A stretch of 64,000 nucleotides of DNA from Petaurus breviceps papuanus (GCA_028583685.1 JAMXIF010000002.1:61021433-61085432), one strand, 5' to 3'. Numbered from the stretch's first letter, positions 42,626-54,315 are shown. Program-made: numbers and translations. The notes: generated from the letters alone by a model not told the origin.

Positions 42626-43420
42626 CACCAGACCATACTGCAACTCATAGCATAGGATCTTGGAAGAAAAGTCCCAGGCTCAGGGTAGTGGAAGTCCTAT
42701 GCAACTCAGCCCACAAATTTGTTAACAGATGCAAGCTGTTTGAGAGAATAAAGGCATTAATAACAATGTAGTATTTGTCTTCTGGTCCTAACTAAAACTG
42801 TCAGTTTCTCACTTTCATAAGTCTTCAGTTCCCATCATTTTAAAAAAAGGTTATTATTATGAGAAACACATAGAAATACTCTCAAAGTATTTTTGACCTC
42901 ATATTCAATGACCTCATTTTGTAGCTCCATAAATATAATGAACATTTTCTTCTAATTGCCAAAACTGCTTTTGATAAAATTTACTGTCTTGTGCAGTAGA
43001 GTTGCAAGGATGGCAGATTTCTACCAATCAGTATCAAATTATCTGCAAGATCTACTTCTATGATAAAAATAAAACATAACAGGGACTCATCTGATCTAAA
43101 TCCTATAGGCAGCCAGTAGGATCCTGGTAACAGAAACAACCTTTAACAACAACAACAAAAGAAAGAAAGAAAGAAAGGAAAAAGGAGCCTTTCATTGTCC
43201 TCCATCCCCTTAATAATTCCACTGAAAAGCTTTGAATAACGAGTTGGCATTTTTAAATGAATTGCATCACACTAAGCAGTTAAATTATAGATATTTTAAA
43301 AAAATTTTCGACATATATATTTAAAAGTGTGGATTCCAAAATAGACAGATCAAGAGGCAAAAAAAAAAGAGGATAACTATACTGAAGATTCATCTGTGAT
43401 TCTCTGGTCCCAAAGAAGTT
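42626..43420. other. No recognisable feature apart from a GAAA tract
   Basis: Contains a small (CAA)n/(GAAA)n tract at 43,141-43,185; otherwise unassigned. Confidence 0.4.
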
Positions 43421-43421
43421 A

Positions 43422-43556
43422 TGAAGGAAGGAAGGAAGGAAGGAAGGAGGGAAGGAAGGAAGGAAGGAAGGAAGGAAGGAAGGAAGGAAGGAAGGAAGGA
43501 AGGAAGGAAGGAAGGAAGGAAGGAAGGAAAGAAGGAAGGAAGGAAGGAAGGAAGGA
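43422..43556. repeat. (GGAA)n microsatellite
   Basis: About 33 units of AAGG with two single-base interruptions. Arg/Lys/Glu/Gly and Ser/Phe/Leu/Pro frames across it are artefacts. Long GGAA arrays are known binding platforms for ETS factors; no such role is inferred here. Confidence 0.95.
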
Positions 43557-44871
43557 TGACAAAACAATATCATCATGGATGTTTTAAAAAATAGAAAGCT
43601 GTTTTTTACCTTTCTCTACTTAAAGTAGCAAAGCAGGTGGCATGGTATGTGGAAATGACAATTCTCTTCAGAAAAAAAGATTTAGAGGTAACTTGATTTC
43701 CATGTCAGAGCACCTACTAAAATAACAAGTCAAAGAGTATCTGGTGACACTAGCCTTGTCCCTAACAGAGACTCAGACTCAGTCTATACCATCCACATGG
43801 ATTTGCAGCTGCAGTTCTTATGGGAATATATATATATAAAACATCTCGGGTCTGGAGGTCAGCATTTTAGTGCATGAACAGAGTCTCCTGAAACTAGCAT
43901 ATCTATTCTGTAACAAGAAAAGAAAAATAAAACTAGAAAATAAGAGCTATCTTAATAAATAGAGAAGTTTGAAGGGGCTGTTGTGCATTCTCCGCCCCCC
44001 TCCCCCCCACACACACTGAGAAGTGAAAGTTTGAAAACAAGAGTTAAAACCTTCATAAATGGATGTTTTTGTTTTTCTTTTAAGGAATTCAATAAAATAA
44101 AGCCTCAAATCTTCTCCCCCAACAAAGTGTCTACCATGCATATGTTAAAATAATGTAAGATTCCCTGAAAGATGCAACAACAGAAATGATATGTTCAAGT
44201 GATCCTGTGGCTCTTCACATCAAAAGTAGCATGAGAAAGGGAGGTACAGGCTAGTCAAAGGTGTTTTCCATTGTTGAGGAGGACAGAGTCCAAATAGAAG
44301 AGCAATCCCTACAGATGGAGAAGTTTTTGGTTTGTGGATGACCTTTGTCTGATGCCAGATAATCTCAGAACATTGTAGAACCTCTAAAATCCAAATTCAC
44401 TCAAAACAATTTGCTCTAATACATGGGAAAAACCTAAAAGATAAGTAATGCCTATGGCCCAGATGATGATCTGCAGATGAATGGGCAGCCCATAGAGATT
44501 AATGCAATTCAATTTAATTCCAGAAGCATTTATGAAGTGCATTGCAAATGAACAATGAACTGATTCCAGAACTGAAGAAAACAGGCTGATATTCCTTTAG
44601 GAAATTGCTCAATGCCTTTAAAGACTCCTTTAAAGACTAAAACAAAGCTCTTTTTTAGCAACAATATTTTTGCTGTAAGCATTATGCTATGTGACTTGAA
44701 ATTATGGAATAATTCAGTCGCTGAAGAATTAAAGTCATGGGTCACCCAAAAGGGCAAATTGAGAGGCTGACAGTGATCATAAGTAGACGGCAGCTTTTAC
44801 TGATAGATAATTGTGTAAAAGAAGCAACACAAATGATATCATCAGAGACAAGTATAACTGAAAATGAGCTG
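43557..44871. other. No recognisable gene; unassigned
   Basis: About 1.3 kb without a recognised family except a possible L2-tail scrap at 44,505-44,545. Frames up to 75 codons carry no domain. Confidence 0.4.
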
Positions 44872-44876
44872 GTCAC

Positions 44877-45413
44877 TGTAGCGGCAAGCACCCCAGCGTC
44901 TTCAGGGTGTCTGCCAATACAGGTTCTTGGATCTGCTTTGTTAAAGGAAAGCAACTCAAAATGGGTTAAACAAGCTTACTTTAATCAGTCAGACATATAT
45001 CGTTTACCTTGTTCAGGGGAAAAAGGTCAGCACCCCAAACTTCAAAATATACAGACAGAATTATTAAGACATTAACAGATCAAGTAGACAGCTTTCCAAA
45101 CTGTCCAACCATTACATCCATACCCAGTCAACATCTGGGTTTCCACATCTGGGTTTTTCAAAGCCAGGGGACTCTCAACAACGGCTTCCCAGAATTCAGA
45201 TCAAATCACAGAACACTTCTCAAAGTGAGTCCCAAAACAAAGCTACACATCAGGGCTTATATAGCCTTCTCCTGGCTCAGAGAATGTAACAACCTTATTG
45301 ACTCACTGGCCAATCAAGAAGTATCTACTGAAAAACAAGCCTCCCTCCCCAGGCTTCAGGTGCATTTTAGCCTAGGGGCAGGGAAGATCTTCCAAATTTG
45401 CATTCCCATTACA
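44877..45413 (-). mobile_element. Solo LTR with perfect 5-bp target duplication
   Basis: 537 bp. Read on the minus strand it begins TGTAATGGG and ends CCGCTACA, so it has TG...CA ends with short terminal inversion. It has a TATA box TATATAAG (plus-strand 45,256-45,263) and an ATTAAA signal further downstream. gtcac stands on both sides (44,872-44,876 and 45,414-45,418). No internal retroviral sequence remains. The ends resemble the two LTRs at 10,486 and 23,656, but the body differs. The 112- and 137-codon frames here are incidental. Confidence 0.85.
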
Positions 45414-45418
45414 GTCAC

Positions 45419-46204
45419 ATAGCAATAACAAGATATAATGCGCTCTATACTTTGTCAGTGTTTATCCTATGTTCAGAGATTTAGAGGGAAGTCTGTAGCA
45501 TGTGGGGTGGACTCCCTATGTAGGGTAAATGGGAGGACAGGACCTACAGCCACACATGATGAGATGTCAATGGATTACATACTGCAACATTAAGAGGGAA
45601 TGCCCAGATCAATGATATCATAGATCAAATAAAAAAGAAATAACTATAATTTGTGAAGGTATTATATTGTATACATATGCATACATGTGTAAGAAAAAAA
45701 GAAAAACAACAAGATTAGGTTTAGCAACTGATTTAAAATACATGGAATTGCCAGTAGCAGGTTTTTTTTTCAAAGTTTGAAGATTGTAGAATGTTTCTCT
45801 ATGGTTGTTTATTCCCCAGAAGCCTAAGCCTAAGGGAAATGTGAAGCAAAACCTGGAGATCATGAAGCAGATAGGCATTAACATTCACATCATCATCATT
45901 CTCTGTTTCAGTGGACCCTCAGAAATGCCTTGCAGAATCCTGGGGTTCAGTGTTGAGAACCATTTCTTGAGGATGCACTCAACTGTCAGAGTGGAAGAGG
46001 ATCCTAGTGATAGATCCAGTCCAATTCGAATCCTTCTCTTTTCAGTAATCATATAGCACACAGTGATCATGCTCAGATTAAATATTCTTTGAAGATTGAC
46101 ATAGACCAGTTGGAACATAGAACGTCCTAACAGAACCATATAGTTGTATAGAAGAGATGGGTAGAGAATAAAGGAATAAGAATACTTCATTTATTCATCT
46201 CTCA
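45419..46204. other. No recognisable repeat or gene
   Basis: About 0.8 kb. Overlapping frames of 83-101 codons on opposite strands at 45,805-46,190 cover the same bases and show no domain. Confidence 0.4.
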
Positions 46205-46420
46205 ATTATTACTCTAATGACAGAATCAAGAACTTAGAGAGTACCTCCCAGGTCCTCTAGTCCAATCTGCATCTGAACAAGAACCCCTTAGCAGGACAAT
46301 ATACTCAATAAGTGACCTTCTAGCCTTCTCTTGAAGGAAGAAATGCAGTACTTCACAAGGCATCAAAGCCTATAGACTTCTTGACATAAAAAACTTCAAC
46401 TGAAATTAGACTTAGCTTTT
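46205..46420 (-). mobile_element. L3/CR1 LINE 3' end
   Basis: Antisense CR1 tail: 'acctcccaggtcctctagtc', 'caatctgcatctgaacaaga', 'accttctagccttctcttga'. Eroded. Confidence 0.65.
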
Positions 46421-46892
46421 AAAGTACAGAATGAATCTCTCCCCCCTAAATTTCTGTTCTTTCTCCAACTTTTCTTCCCTATCTCTTTCCAGTAATAGAT
46501 AATGCATTATTTTCTACTCATTTATTTTACCTAAATGGTTCCCATATCCTGCTTTTGCCTCAAAACGTAAAGAGTCAAGCCAGCAATTAGCTAGAGATAA
46601 ACAAACCTTTAAATTAAGACAGAAAGTCCATCTTTGTCTGAATGTTAGGAATGTTCCTAACTGAGGGCTCTGAACTCTTATGCTTGCAATAATAGCTTTC
46701 CAACCAATTTACCCTCCACAAAACAACACAAGCTTTAAGAGTAGATGAATTTATGGATATGATTAGACAAGAGGAAAGTACTATAACAATGTATGGGCCT
46801 TGGAAGATATCTATAAGTTTCTAGAAAAAAAAATTCCAAGGAAGGAAACAGAGGTATAGGTAGAAAAATTGGATTTTAGAAAACAAGGGTGG
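46421..46892. other. No recognisable feature
   Basis: Unassigned stretch before the HAL1. Confidence 0.4.
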
Positions 46893-49795
46893 GGGGATGT
46901 GGAACCGAGAAGGTTCTGTAAAAGAAGGTAGAGTAAACACAGGGTTGTTTGAGATATCCCCCAAACCCTTCAAATACCCATAAAAATGACTCTAAACAAA
47001 TTCTAGAGCGGTAGAACCCACAAAATGACAGAGTGAAACAAATTTCCAGCCCAAGACAACCTGGAAGTTCAACAGGAAATGTCTGCTGCACCTGTCTGAG
47101 AGAAGAGCACAGTCCAACATGTGCCTTGCTGGCACAGACAGGGCCATAGCAAACCTGGAGAAGGCCTCAGGGCACTGAATCACTGGCAGCTTTGGTGGTT
47201 TCCAGACTTCCCGATCCACAAATGTCAAAGACAACTTAGAAGATCAATAGGGAAGGTCTGTGGGACCTGGGTGAGAAAGAAGCAGGATCAACCCCAGCCC
47301 CAGCCCCAGGGCAGAGGCAGTGGCAGATGTGGCTGCTTTTGACCCACAGATGGTGGGGGGATCAAACTGCTGTTCAGAAGGGGATTGCAAGTATCTCTTT
47401 TCTGTCACTGAGGGAGGATTCTCTTGCCTGGGTGGCAGTCCTGGGACAAGGAGGAGAGCTGACCATGGTGGTGGTGAGGAAGGAAATCTCCTCACAGTTC
47501 CAAGGCAGAAAAGAGAATTTGTGGTCATTCACAGACCAGACACAGACCAGAAGAGGAGTAAGCACTTCTCCTTTCATCATACCACCTTGGAAGAACTGAA
47601 AATTTACAGGTCCCTAGAAATATCTTTGAAAACAGCTGCACAAAACCACTAAAGCTTGAGACAGCACACCCTCCACACTGGAAGTAGAGTGCTACTTTAA
47701 CAGAGAGCTAAAAAGTCAAGTGATTAGCTGGGGAAATGAACAAACAGTGGGGGAAAAATCAGACCATAGCATCTTACTTTGGTGACAACACAGATCAAGA
47801 CATACAACCAGAAGAAGACAACAAAGTCAAAGCTCCTACATCCAAAGCCTTCAAGAAAAATATGAATTGGTCTCAAGCCATAGGAGAGTTCAAAAAGGAT
47901 TTTGAAAATCAAGGGAAGTAGGGGGAAAATTGGGGAGAGAAATGAGAGTGATGCAAGAAAATCATGAAAAACTATTCAATAGTTTGGTAAAGGAGACACA
48001 AAAAATACTGAAGAAAATGACACCTTAAAAAAACAAATTAACCCAAATGGCAAAAGAGGTCCAAAAAGCCAATGAGGAGAAAAATATCTTAAAAAGCAGA
48101 ATTGACCGAATAGGAAAGGAGGTCCAAAAGTTCACTAAAGGAAATAATTCCTTAAAAATTAGAATGGAGCAAATGGAAGCTAATGACTCTATGAAAAATT
48201 GAGAAATTGTTAAACAAAACCAAAAGAATGAAAAAATACAAGACAATGAGAAATATCTCATTGCTAAAACAACTGATATGGAAAACAGATCCAAGAGAGA
48301 TAATTTAAAAATTATTGGACTACCTGAAAGCCATGATCAAAAAAGAGCCTAGACATCTGATCTTATGAGAAATTATCAAGCAAAACTGTCCTGATATTCT
48401 AGAACTGGAGGGGAAAATAGAAATGGAAAGAATCCACCAATCACCTCCTGAAAGAGATCCCAAAAGGAAAACTTCTAGGAATAGTGTAACCAAATTCCAG
48501 AGTTCCCAGGTCAAGGAGAAAATATTGCAAGCAGTCAGAAAGAAACCATTGAGGTATTATAGAAATACAATTAGGATAACACAGGATTTTAGCAGCTTCT
48601 ACATTAAGGGATTGGAGGACTTGGAATATGATATTCCAGAGGTCAAAGGAGCTAGGATTAAAACCAAGAATCACCTACCTAGCAAAAATGAGTATAATAC
48701 TTCAGGGGGGGTGGGAGGGGGAAATAGATATTCAATGAAATAGAGGACTTTAAAGCATTCTTGATGAAAATATCAGAGCTGAATAGAAAATTTGACTTTC
48801 AAATACAAGACTCAAGAGAAGCACGAAAAGGTAAACAGGAAAGAAAAATCATAAGGGACTCATTAAAGTTGAACTGTTTATATCCCTACATGGAAAGATG
48901 ATATCTGTAACTCATGAGACTTTTCTCAGTATTAGGGTAGTTGGAGGGAATATATATGTATGTACATATATATAGACAGAGGACATAGGGTGAGTTGAAT
49001 ATGAAGAGATAATATGTAAAAAATAAAATTAAGGAGTAAGAGAGGAATGTACCAGGAGAAGGAGAAAGGGAGCAGTAGAATGGGATAAATTATCTCACAT
49101 AAAAGAGGCAAGAAAAAGCTTTTACAATGGAGGGTAAGAGGTGAGGGGGAATGAGTGAACCTTACTCTTTTCAGAATTAGGTTAAGGAGGGAATAACATA
49201 CACAATTAATTCAGTATGAAAATCCAGCTTAGCCTATAAGAAAGTAGGGGGAAAGGGGATAAGAGAGGGGTGGGATAACAGAAAGGAGGGCAAATAAGAG
49301 GAGGGCATAATCAGAAGCAAATATTTTTGAGGAAGGACAGGGTCAAAGGAGAAAATACAATAAATGGGGGGTGAGATAGGATGGAGGGAAATATAGTTAG
49401 TCTTTCACAACATAACTGTTAGGGAAGTGTTTTGCATGACTACACATGTATAACTTGCTTGCCTTCTCAATGAGGGTGGGTGGGAAGAAAGCAAGGGAGA
49501 GAATGTAGAACTCAAAGCTTTAAAAACAAATGTTAAAAAGTGTTTTTACATGCAACTGGGAAATAAGATATACAGTCAATGGGGTATAGAAATCTATCTT
49601 GCCCTACAGGAAAATAGAAAGGAAGGGGATAAGAGAAGGAGGTGAAGTGATAGAAGGGAGGGAAGATTAGGGGAAGGGGAAATCAGAATGCATGCAGTCT
49701 TGGGGTGGGGGAGGGGAGAAATGGGCAGAAATTTTGGAAATCAAAATCTTGTGGAAGTGAATTTGAAAACTAAAAATAAATTAATAGATAAAAAA
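46893..49795 (+). mobile_element. HAL1 (half-L1) retrotransposon, nearly complete
   Basis: Plus-strand element of about 2.9 kb. The 5' region (46,893-47,735) matches the copy at 10,319-13,725 along its length ('taaaaatgactctaaacaaa', 'cccacaaaatgacagagtga'). The ORF1 segment runs from about 47,736. It starts MNKQWGKNQTIASYFGDN, has a Lys/Glu-rich coiled-coil stretch and, near 48,280, ENRSKRDNLKIIGLPES, the start of the L1 ORF1 RNA-binding domain, then a C-terminal part ending near 48,745. The purine-rich 3' region follows at once, with no ORF2. Several stops and frame changes make ORF1 non-functional. Short frames on both strands across the 5' region are by-products. Confidence 0.8.
49211..49702 (+). 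repeat. Duplicated 3' module of HAL1
   Basis: The 3' region contains the same module twice: about 49,211-49,316 ('cagcttagcctataagaaag', 'aaaggggataagagaggggt') and 49,575-49,702 ('atctatcttgccctacagga', 'aaggggataagagaaggagg'). The minus-strand HAL1 shows both modules too (about 11,205-11,360 and 10,420-10,970 outside the LTR), so the duplication belongs to the family. Confidence 0.65.
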
Positions 49796-50189
49796 AGAGG
49801 ATAAGGGAAGAAAGTTTCAAGAAAGAGGGGATGGTAAATAGTATCAAATACAACAAAAAAAGATGAAAGATAAGTACTGAAGAAAAATATAAGCTGAGAA
49901 CCTAAGAGTCATTATATTGCCCCTAGGTAAAAAATGAGTTAGTTATTGTAATAATATGTGGCTTATTAATTGCCTTCTTCAGTGAGGAAAAAGGGGATGA
50001 AGAAGGATAATAATAGGTGACATCTAGGTGAGATGGTCAAGGTGTGAAGATTCAGCTCCACAACTTCTGGAAAAGAGGAGGAAGAAGAAAGGACTAAATA
50101 CTTTCTGCAACTCTACTTACTAGTGTTATGATTCAAAAATTAGATCTTCCCTAACTTTTCTCTTTTCAAAGCTAAGCTTCCTTCCATTT
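49796..50189. other. No recognisable feature
   Basis: Purine-rich unassigned stretch after the HAL1. Confidence 0.4.
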
Positions 50190-50555
50190 AATTTCATGCA
50201 GTGCAATCTTGAGAGTCTTCCCTCTTCTAATTGTTGTCTTCCAGATTCTCTCCAGCTTACCAATATTATCCTTAAAATGTGGCATACAGTAATAAGCACA
50301 GTACTGCAGATATGTTCTGACTAAAGAACAACAGGATTATTACCTCCCTGATCTTGGTTACTACGCTACTCTAAATATAGCCTAATGTCACATTCTCTTC
50401 TCTCATTGCCCTTTCATGTGGTTGACTCATATTGAACTTTCAGTAACACTAAAACCTCAAGATCTTTTCCCAGACGAACTCTTCTAACCAAGCCTCCATG
50501 TCCTGTACAGTAAAGATTTTGAGGTTGTTGGGTTTTTTTTTTTTAACTTGAGTAT
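50190..50555 (-). mobile_element. L3/CR1 LINE fragment
   Basis: Antisense CR1: 'tctctccagcttaccaatat', 'agtactgcagatatgttctg', 'attacctccctgatcttggt', 'tggttgactcatattgaact', 'actaaaacctcaagatcttt'. Confidence 0.75.
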
Positions 50556-51184
50556 AGGACTTTAGAGGAGAAACCAAGTTGAAATGGTACATAAGAGATC
50601 ATACAAGACTTGGTTACAACTGATCTTGACATTTAAGCTGACACACGAATTTAAAGAAATATTTAAGTACACACAACAGCTGAGCCAATGACATGTGTGT
50701 CCTATTCTGTACACAGCTTTGACATCCTTCCAATTCAATCCTACTCTTGACAGTCCAGACCCAGCCGAGTGATCCCTTAGTAACTCACTATACTTGGATA
50801 CTATAATTGGCAGTTGATTAAATTTACATTGTACCCTTCTTTTTAATAGAACACTTTTTCTTCTGACTTGATGCTTTCTTATTTTCAAATACAGTGTTCC
50901 AAGAATCTTAATGAAGTTTTAAGCATTAGTAGCTTAAAATAATTACAATAGTTGCAGTTTGCAAAAGTTTTTTGCCATGCACTTGCATGCATGTAAGACT
51001 GTGTGTATATGTGTGGGTTTGGATTTAAGTGTGTAAGGCAGAGGGAAGAAAGAGAGAAAGTTTAGAGGCTAATCTGTGATATATGAGATGTATATGGGTA
51101 GGGCATTTCATCTCAGATTCTCAGAGTATTTTTATTTCATTCATCTCTCTAATAAGGAGATGCCAAGTATGTATCTAATGTAAT
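50556..51184. other. No recognisable feature
   Basis: A 108-codon minus-strand frame (50,562-50,888) has no recognisable domain and abuts the CR1 relic. The rest is unassigned. Confidence 0.4.
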
Positions 51185-51445
51185 TATGGAGGTAGCATGG
51201 TAGTACAAAGGGCACTGAGTTTGAAGTCATTAGAGACCTGAATCTGAATCCTGCCTCCAACATTCACTAGTTATATGACTTACTTTACCTCTCTTTACCT
51301 TGCTTCAATTTTTCCACCTATAAAATGAAGATAAAAAGATCTATAGAACCTATGTCACAAGGTTGCTAATAAGTATCTAATGAGGTGCTGAATATGAATT
51401 GCATTGTAAAAGAGAAAGTGCTATAAAAACGTCAATTATTCCCAT
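51185..51445 (+). mobile_element. MIR-type CORE-SINE, near full length
   Basis: Sense: 'ggaggtagcatggtagtaca', 'cctgcctccaacattcacta', 'ccacctataaaatgaagata', 'aaagtgctataaaaacgtca'. Confidence 0.85.
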
Positions 51446-51780
51446 TTAATAAATTGTGTCCAATAGATCCACAAGGATTGAACAACTGTCCAAAATTATG
51501 GAATATGTTGAGGTAGATGTGAGATTACTGGGTATCATATACTTACTGTCAGTGGAAATCTGAACTCAAAATTTTAACAAGAAGCTGAAGAAGGTGTTAG
51601 TCACATTTTTAGTCATGAGTGCCATTAGTTAGGGTTCCTCTGATTATGAGTATTCACTGCATAGATGAGAAGAAGAATAAGAAGAAGCTTGTATCTAGAT
51701 GGGTGGCACCTTTAGTTAATTTCTCTGAGCCTCCTCACTGATTCCCATTCCACACTCCCACACTATTAGTTGCTCCATAG
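51446..51780. other. No recognisable feature
   Basis: Unassigned stretch between two MIR copies. Confidence 0.4.
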
Positions 51781-51781
51781 T

Positions 51782-52003
51782 AGTAACTCATATTTATACA
51801 GCACTCAGAAACTTAGAAGGTGTTTTCTTCACAACAGTGTTATGAAATGAGTAGTATAAATATTGCCTCTATTTTATAAATAAGGAAAGTAAAACTCAGG
51901 GAGAAATTACTTACCCCAAATCACACAGATGGCTTATGGGTTCCCAAATCCAAGTATTCTCATTTCAAGTACAGGGCTTCTGGTCTAGACACTATGCTGT
52001 CTC
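51782..52003 (-). mobile_element. MIR/Ther-type CORE-SINE
   Basis: Antisense: 'tcatatttatacagcactca', 'attttataaataaggaaagt', 'accccaaatcacacagatgg'. Confidence 0.75.
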
Positions 52004-52009
52004 TCTACA

Positions 52010-52400
52010 ACAGCTCCTGTAAACATTCCTCCAACCACGACCAAAATAGTGCTTTCAGGTCATCTTTCATCTCCTTTTAGCCAAAAGCTTGTATCTTTCT
52101 TCAGTCCTTATCCTCCACCTTTTTTGTTGTATTTGATCCTATTTACCTTCCCCTCTTTCTTGAAACTTTCCTCATTTGTCTCTTAAAATATTATTCTGTC
52201 TACCTATACTTCTGTTTCCATCCTTGTAATCTTTCCTTCTTTCTAGCAACTATAGATATCTCCCATGGCCCCTACATTGTTATAAATTCATCTACTCTCA
52301 AAGCTTTAATTTTGACTTTTGTGATGATGATCTCCAAATGTACATCTCCTTCCTAAATGCCTCATGTGAGCATGTGAGTATTAATCCTGTATCTCCAGTT
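52010..52400 (+). mobile_element. Probable L2-clade fragment
   Basis: Weak sense-L2 texture ('tgatgatctccaaatgtaca', 'tctccttcctaaatgcctca'). Low certainty. Confidence 0.35.
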
Positions 52401-52567
52401 GCTGGGTCATTCATATTCTGCCAGATTTTTGAAAATATAGGAAGTATTAAGAATCTGTGATTTTTGTTCTAGAATCAGGCATTTCATGGTGTGGAAACTC
52501 TCTCTCCATCAAATCTCTGACAAATCTTTGAGAAAATGGATAAATCCTAGATGTTACTTGAGGCATA

Positions 52568-52677
52568 TGGTAGTTAAAAGTGTCTTGCTCAGGGTAATAG
52601 TACTATGTCTCAGTGTGGGGATTTGAACTCAGGTCTTCTAACTAACACTTTAAACTCTACTCTATGCTGCCTCTCTA
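52568..52677 (-). mobile_element. MIR fragment
   Basis: 'gtgtcttgctcagggtaata', 'atttgaactcaggtcttcta', 'actctatgctgcctctctac'. Confidence 0.7.
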
Positions 52678-52961
52678 CCTCAAATTTACTTAGATAATCC
52701 AATATTCCAATTCACTTTGGATTTCTCCAGTGATGCAGATCTCAAACTATCCATACCTGTATGTTCTGTGAGATTTGTTCACATCCTTGCATAAATTCTC
52801 CCCAGCTGGCTTTCATTGAGAAGATAGAAATGCAGCAAGCTGGCTGGCTGTCAGTTATCTTTCACTCTTGAGTTTTCACATCACAGCCCACCTCTCTTGT
52901 CTCACTGGTAAGTCCCTCCAGATGCTTCCATTTTGAGGAAGGGGTCCAGATCAGTCAATCT

Positions 52962-53050
52962 TCATTCCTTGAGGGCAAAGATTGTCTTTCTTTTGGTATC
53001 TCCAAGGCTTAGCACATTGCCTGACATATAGTAAGCACTTAATAAATATT
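52962..53050 (+). mobile_element. L2 3' end
   Basis: 'attccttgagggcaaagatt', 'gtatctccaaggcttagcac', 'attgcctgacatatagtaag', 'cacttaataaatattttttt'. Confidence 0.85.
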
Positions 53051-53059
53051 TTTTTCCTG

Positions 53060-53480
53060 CCTGCTGCCACTTAAACCTGTCTAAAACTAGATTCGTCAAC
53101 TTGCCCCACAAACTAGCTTCCCATTTCAGCATCTTTATTTTGGTCCATGGCAGCATCACTCTCCAAATCCCTTAGGATAATTGGAGTTATCCTTTACTCT
53201 TTCCTCTTTTTGGTCTCTTCATATCAGGCCAGGCTACAAATTCTGGTGCTTCTTACTTCAACAGTCTCTTTGGATTCATTCCTTCTTCCTTCTTCTTCAT
53301 TCCTATTGTAACCATCCCTAGTCTGGTCCCTTGCTTCTTCCCATCTGGATTACTGCAAACCCCTCCCTGTTGTTCTCTCTCTTTCTCTCTCTCCCTCTAG
53401 CCTTCCACCTTCCCCATCTCTAATCCACTCCACACAAAGGTAACAGATTAATTGTCCTAATGACTATGGTCATCCTTATT
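53060..53480 (+). mobile_element. L2-clade LINE ORF2 fragment
   Basis: Sense order of L2 ORF2 downstream of the catalytic region: 'ctgtctaaaactagattcgt', 'aattggagttatcctttact', 'tggattactgcaaacccctc', 'aattgtcctaatgactatgg'. Decayed. Confidence 0.65.
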
Positions 53481-53571
53481 ATGGAGTAAAAGAATCTACA
53501 TGTTGAGGATGTCATACTTCATGTAGGGCTGAACTCAGAAACTTGGAGAGATCTCTCTGCTAGATTACTGG

Positions 53572-53655
53572 AGAGTGTGTAGTGTAATAGAAAGAACACT
53601 GGTTGTGGAGACAGAGAACTAGGGTTCTCAACCCAGTTCTGCTATAAGTAATAAT
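53572..53655 (+). mobile_element. MIR, head part, split by an unidentified insert
   Basis: 'tgtagtgtaatagaaagaac', 'ctcaacccagttctgctata'. The matching second half is at 54,117. Confidence 0.75.
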
Positions 53656-54116
53656 CTTCCCATCCTTCATAGGCCCCTCCTCTCTCCTGTGATTTGGGAC
53701 TGCCTGTTCACATGGGATGAGGGCCTTGGGAGCCTCGAGGGGGTGGCCATGACCTGCTGAGTCACAGTGGCCATGAGCTCTCAGGACATTGCTCAGAAAG
53801 GACAAACTGGCCCCTGCCTGGACTGGACTTTATGGAATTCTCTGCCTTGCCCAGCCCAGACACTTGTCCTCTCTAGATCCCTGCCTTCTGCTGCGTCTAG
53901 AGCCTCCAGAAAATGGCGGCAGTGTTACCTCCAGCTGAACTGGCTGCCTCATTCCATAAGGGGTTGCATGGGTAGAGACTGCTCTGTGGGGGGGGGGGGT
54001 GTTTATCTCTTATTAAAAGGGTCTTATTTATACTCACATATGGAAAATCTAAAAAAAATGAAGATATTTTTCTTACATTAAAAAAAGAAAAATAGTACCT
54101 AAAAAAAGTTGTTATA
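53656..54116. mobile_element. Unidentified insert in a MIR
   Basis: About 460 bp separate the two halves of one MIR. The left part is unusually GC-rich for the window ('cttgggagcctcgagggggt', 'ccagaaaatggcggcagtgt'); the right part is A-rich with a run of 11 G at about 53,989. Neither a clear target duplication nor TG...CA ends are certain. It could be a solo LTR or another non-coding element; family unknown. The opposed 81-, 89- and 104-codon frames show no domain. Confidence 0.45.
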
Positions 54117-54235
54117 TTATTACTTATGTGACTTTGGGCAAACCGTTTAACTTCTCTAGGCCTCATCCATAAAATGAAGGGATGAGACTAGATGATCTGT
54201 ACTTTCCCTTCTAGTTCTAAATCTGTGATCCTAGT
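54117..54235 (+). mobile_element. MIR, second part
   Basis: 'ttatgtgactttgggcaaac', 'catccataaaatgaagggat', 'gagactagatgatctgtact', 'cttctagttctaaatctgtg'; completes the MIR begun at 53,572. Confidence 0.8.
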
Positions 54236-54274
54236 AAAACAGAAGTTCTTAACCTAAGGCCTATGAACTCTGAA

Positions 54275-54315
54275 TACATACATACACACATACACATACA
54301 TATGTGTGTGTGTAA
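54275..54315. repeat. CATA/TG simple repeat
   Basis: 'acatacatacacacatacac' then 'tatgtgtgtgtgt'. Confidence 0.85.

Noticed and set aside
43280-43587. Low-complexity proteins (Ser/Phe/Leu/Pro and Arg/Lys/Glu/Gly repeats)
   Set aside because: Pure translation of the (GGAA)n array on both strands.
44737-45422. 112- and 137-codon plus-strand frames
   Set aside because: They overlap a solo LTR with defined ends and read antisense to it; no domain.
47244-47652. Cluster of overlapping 68-110-codon frames on both strands
   Set aside because: All lie in the 5' region of the HAL1 element; mutual overlap and lack of domains argue for chance.
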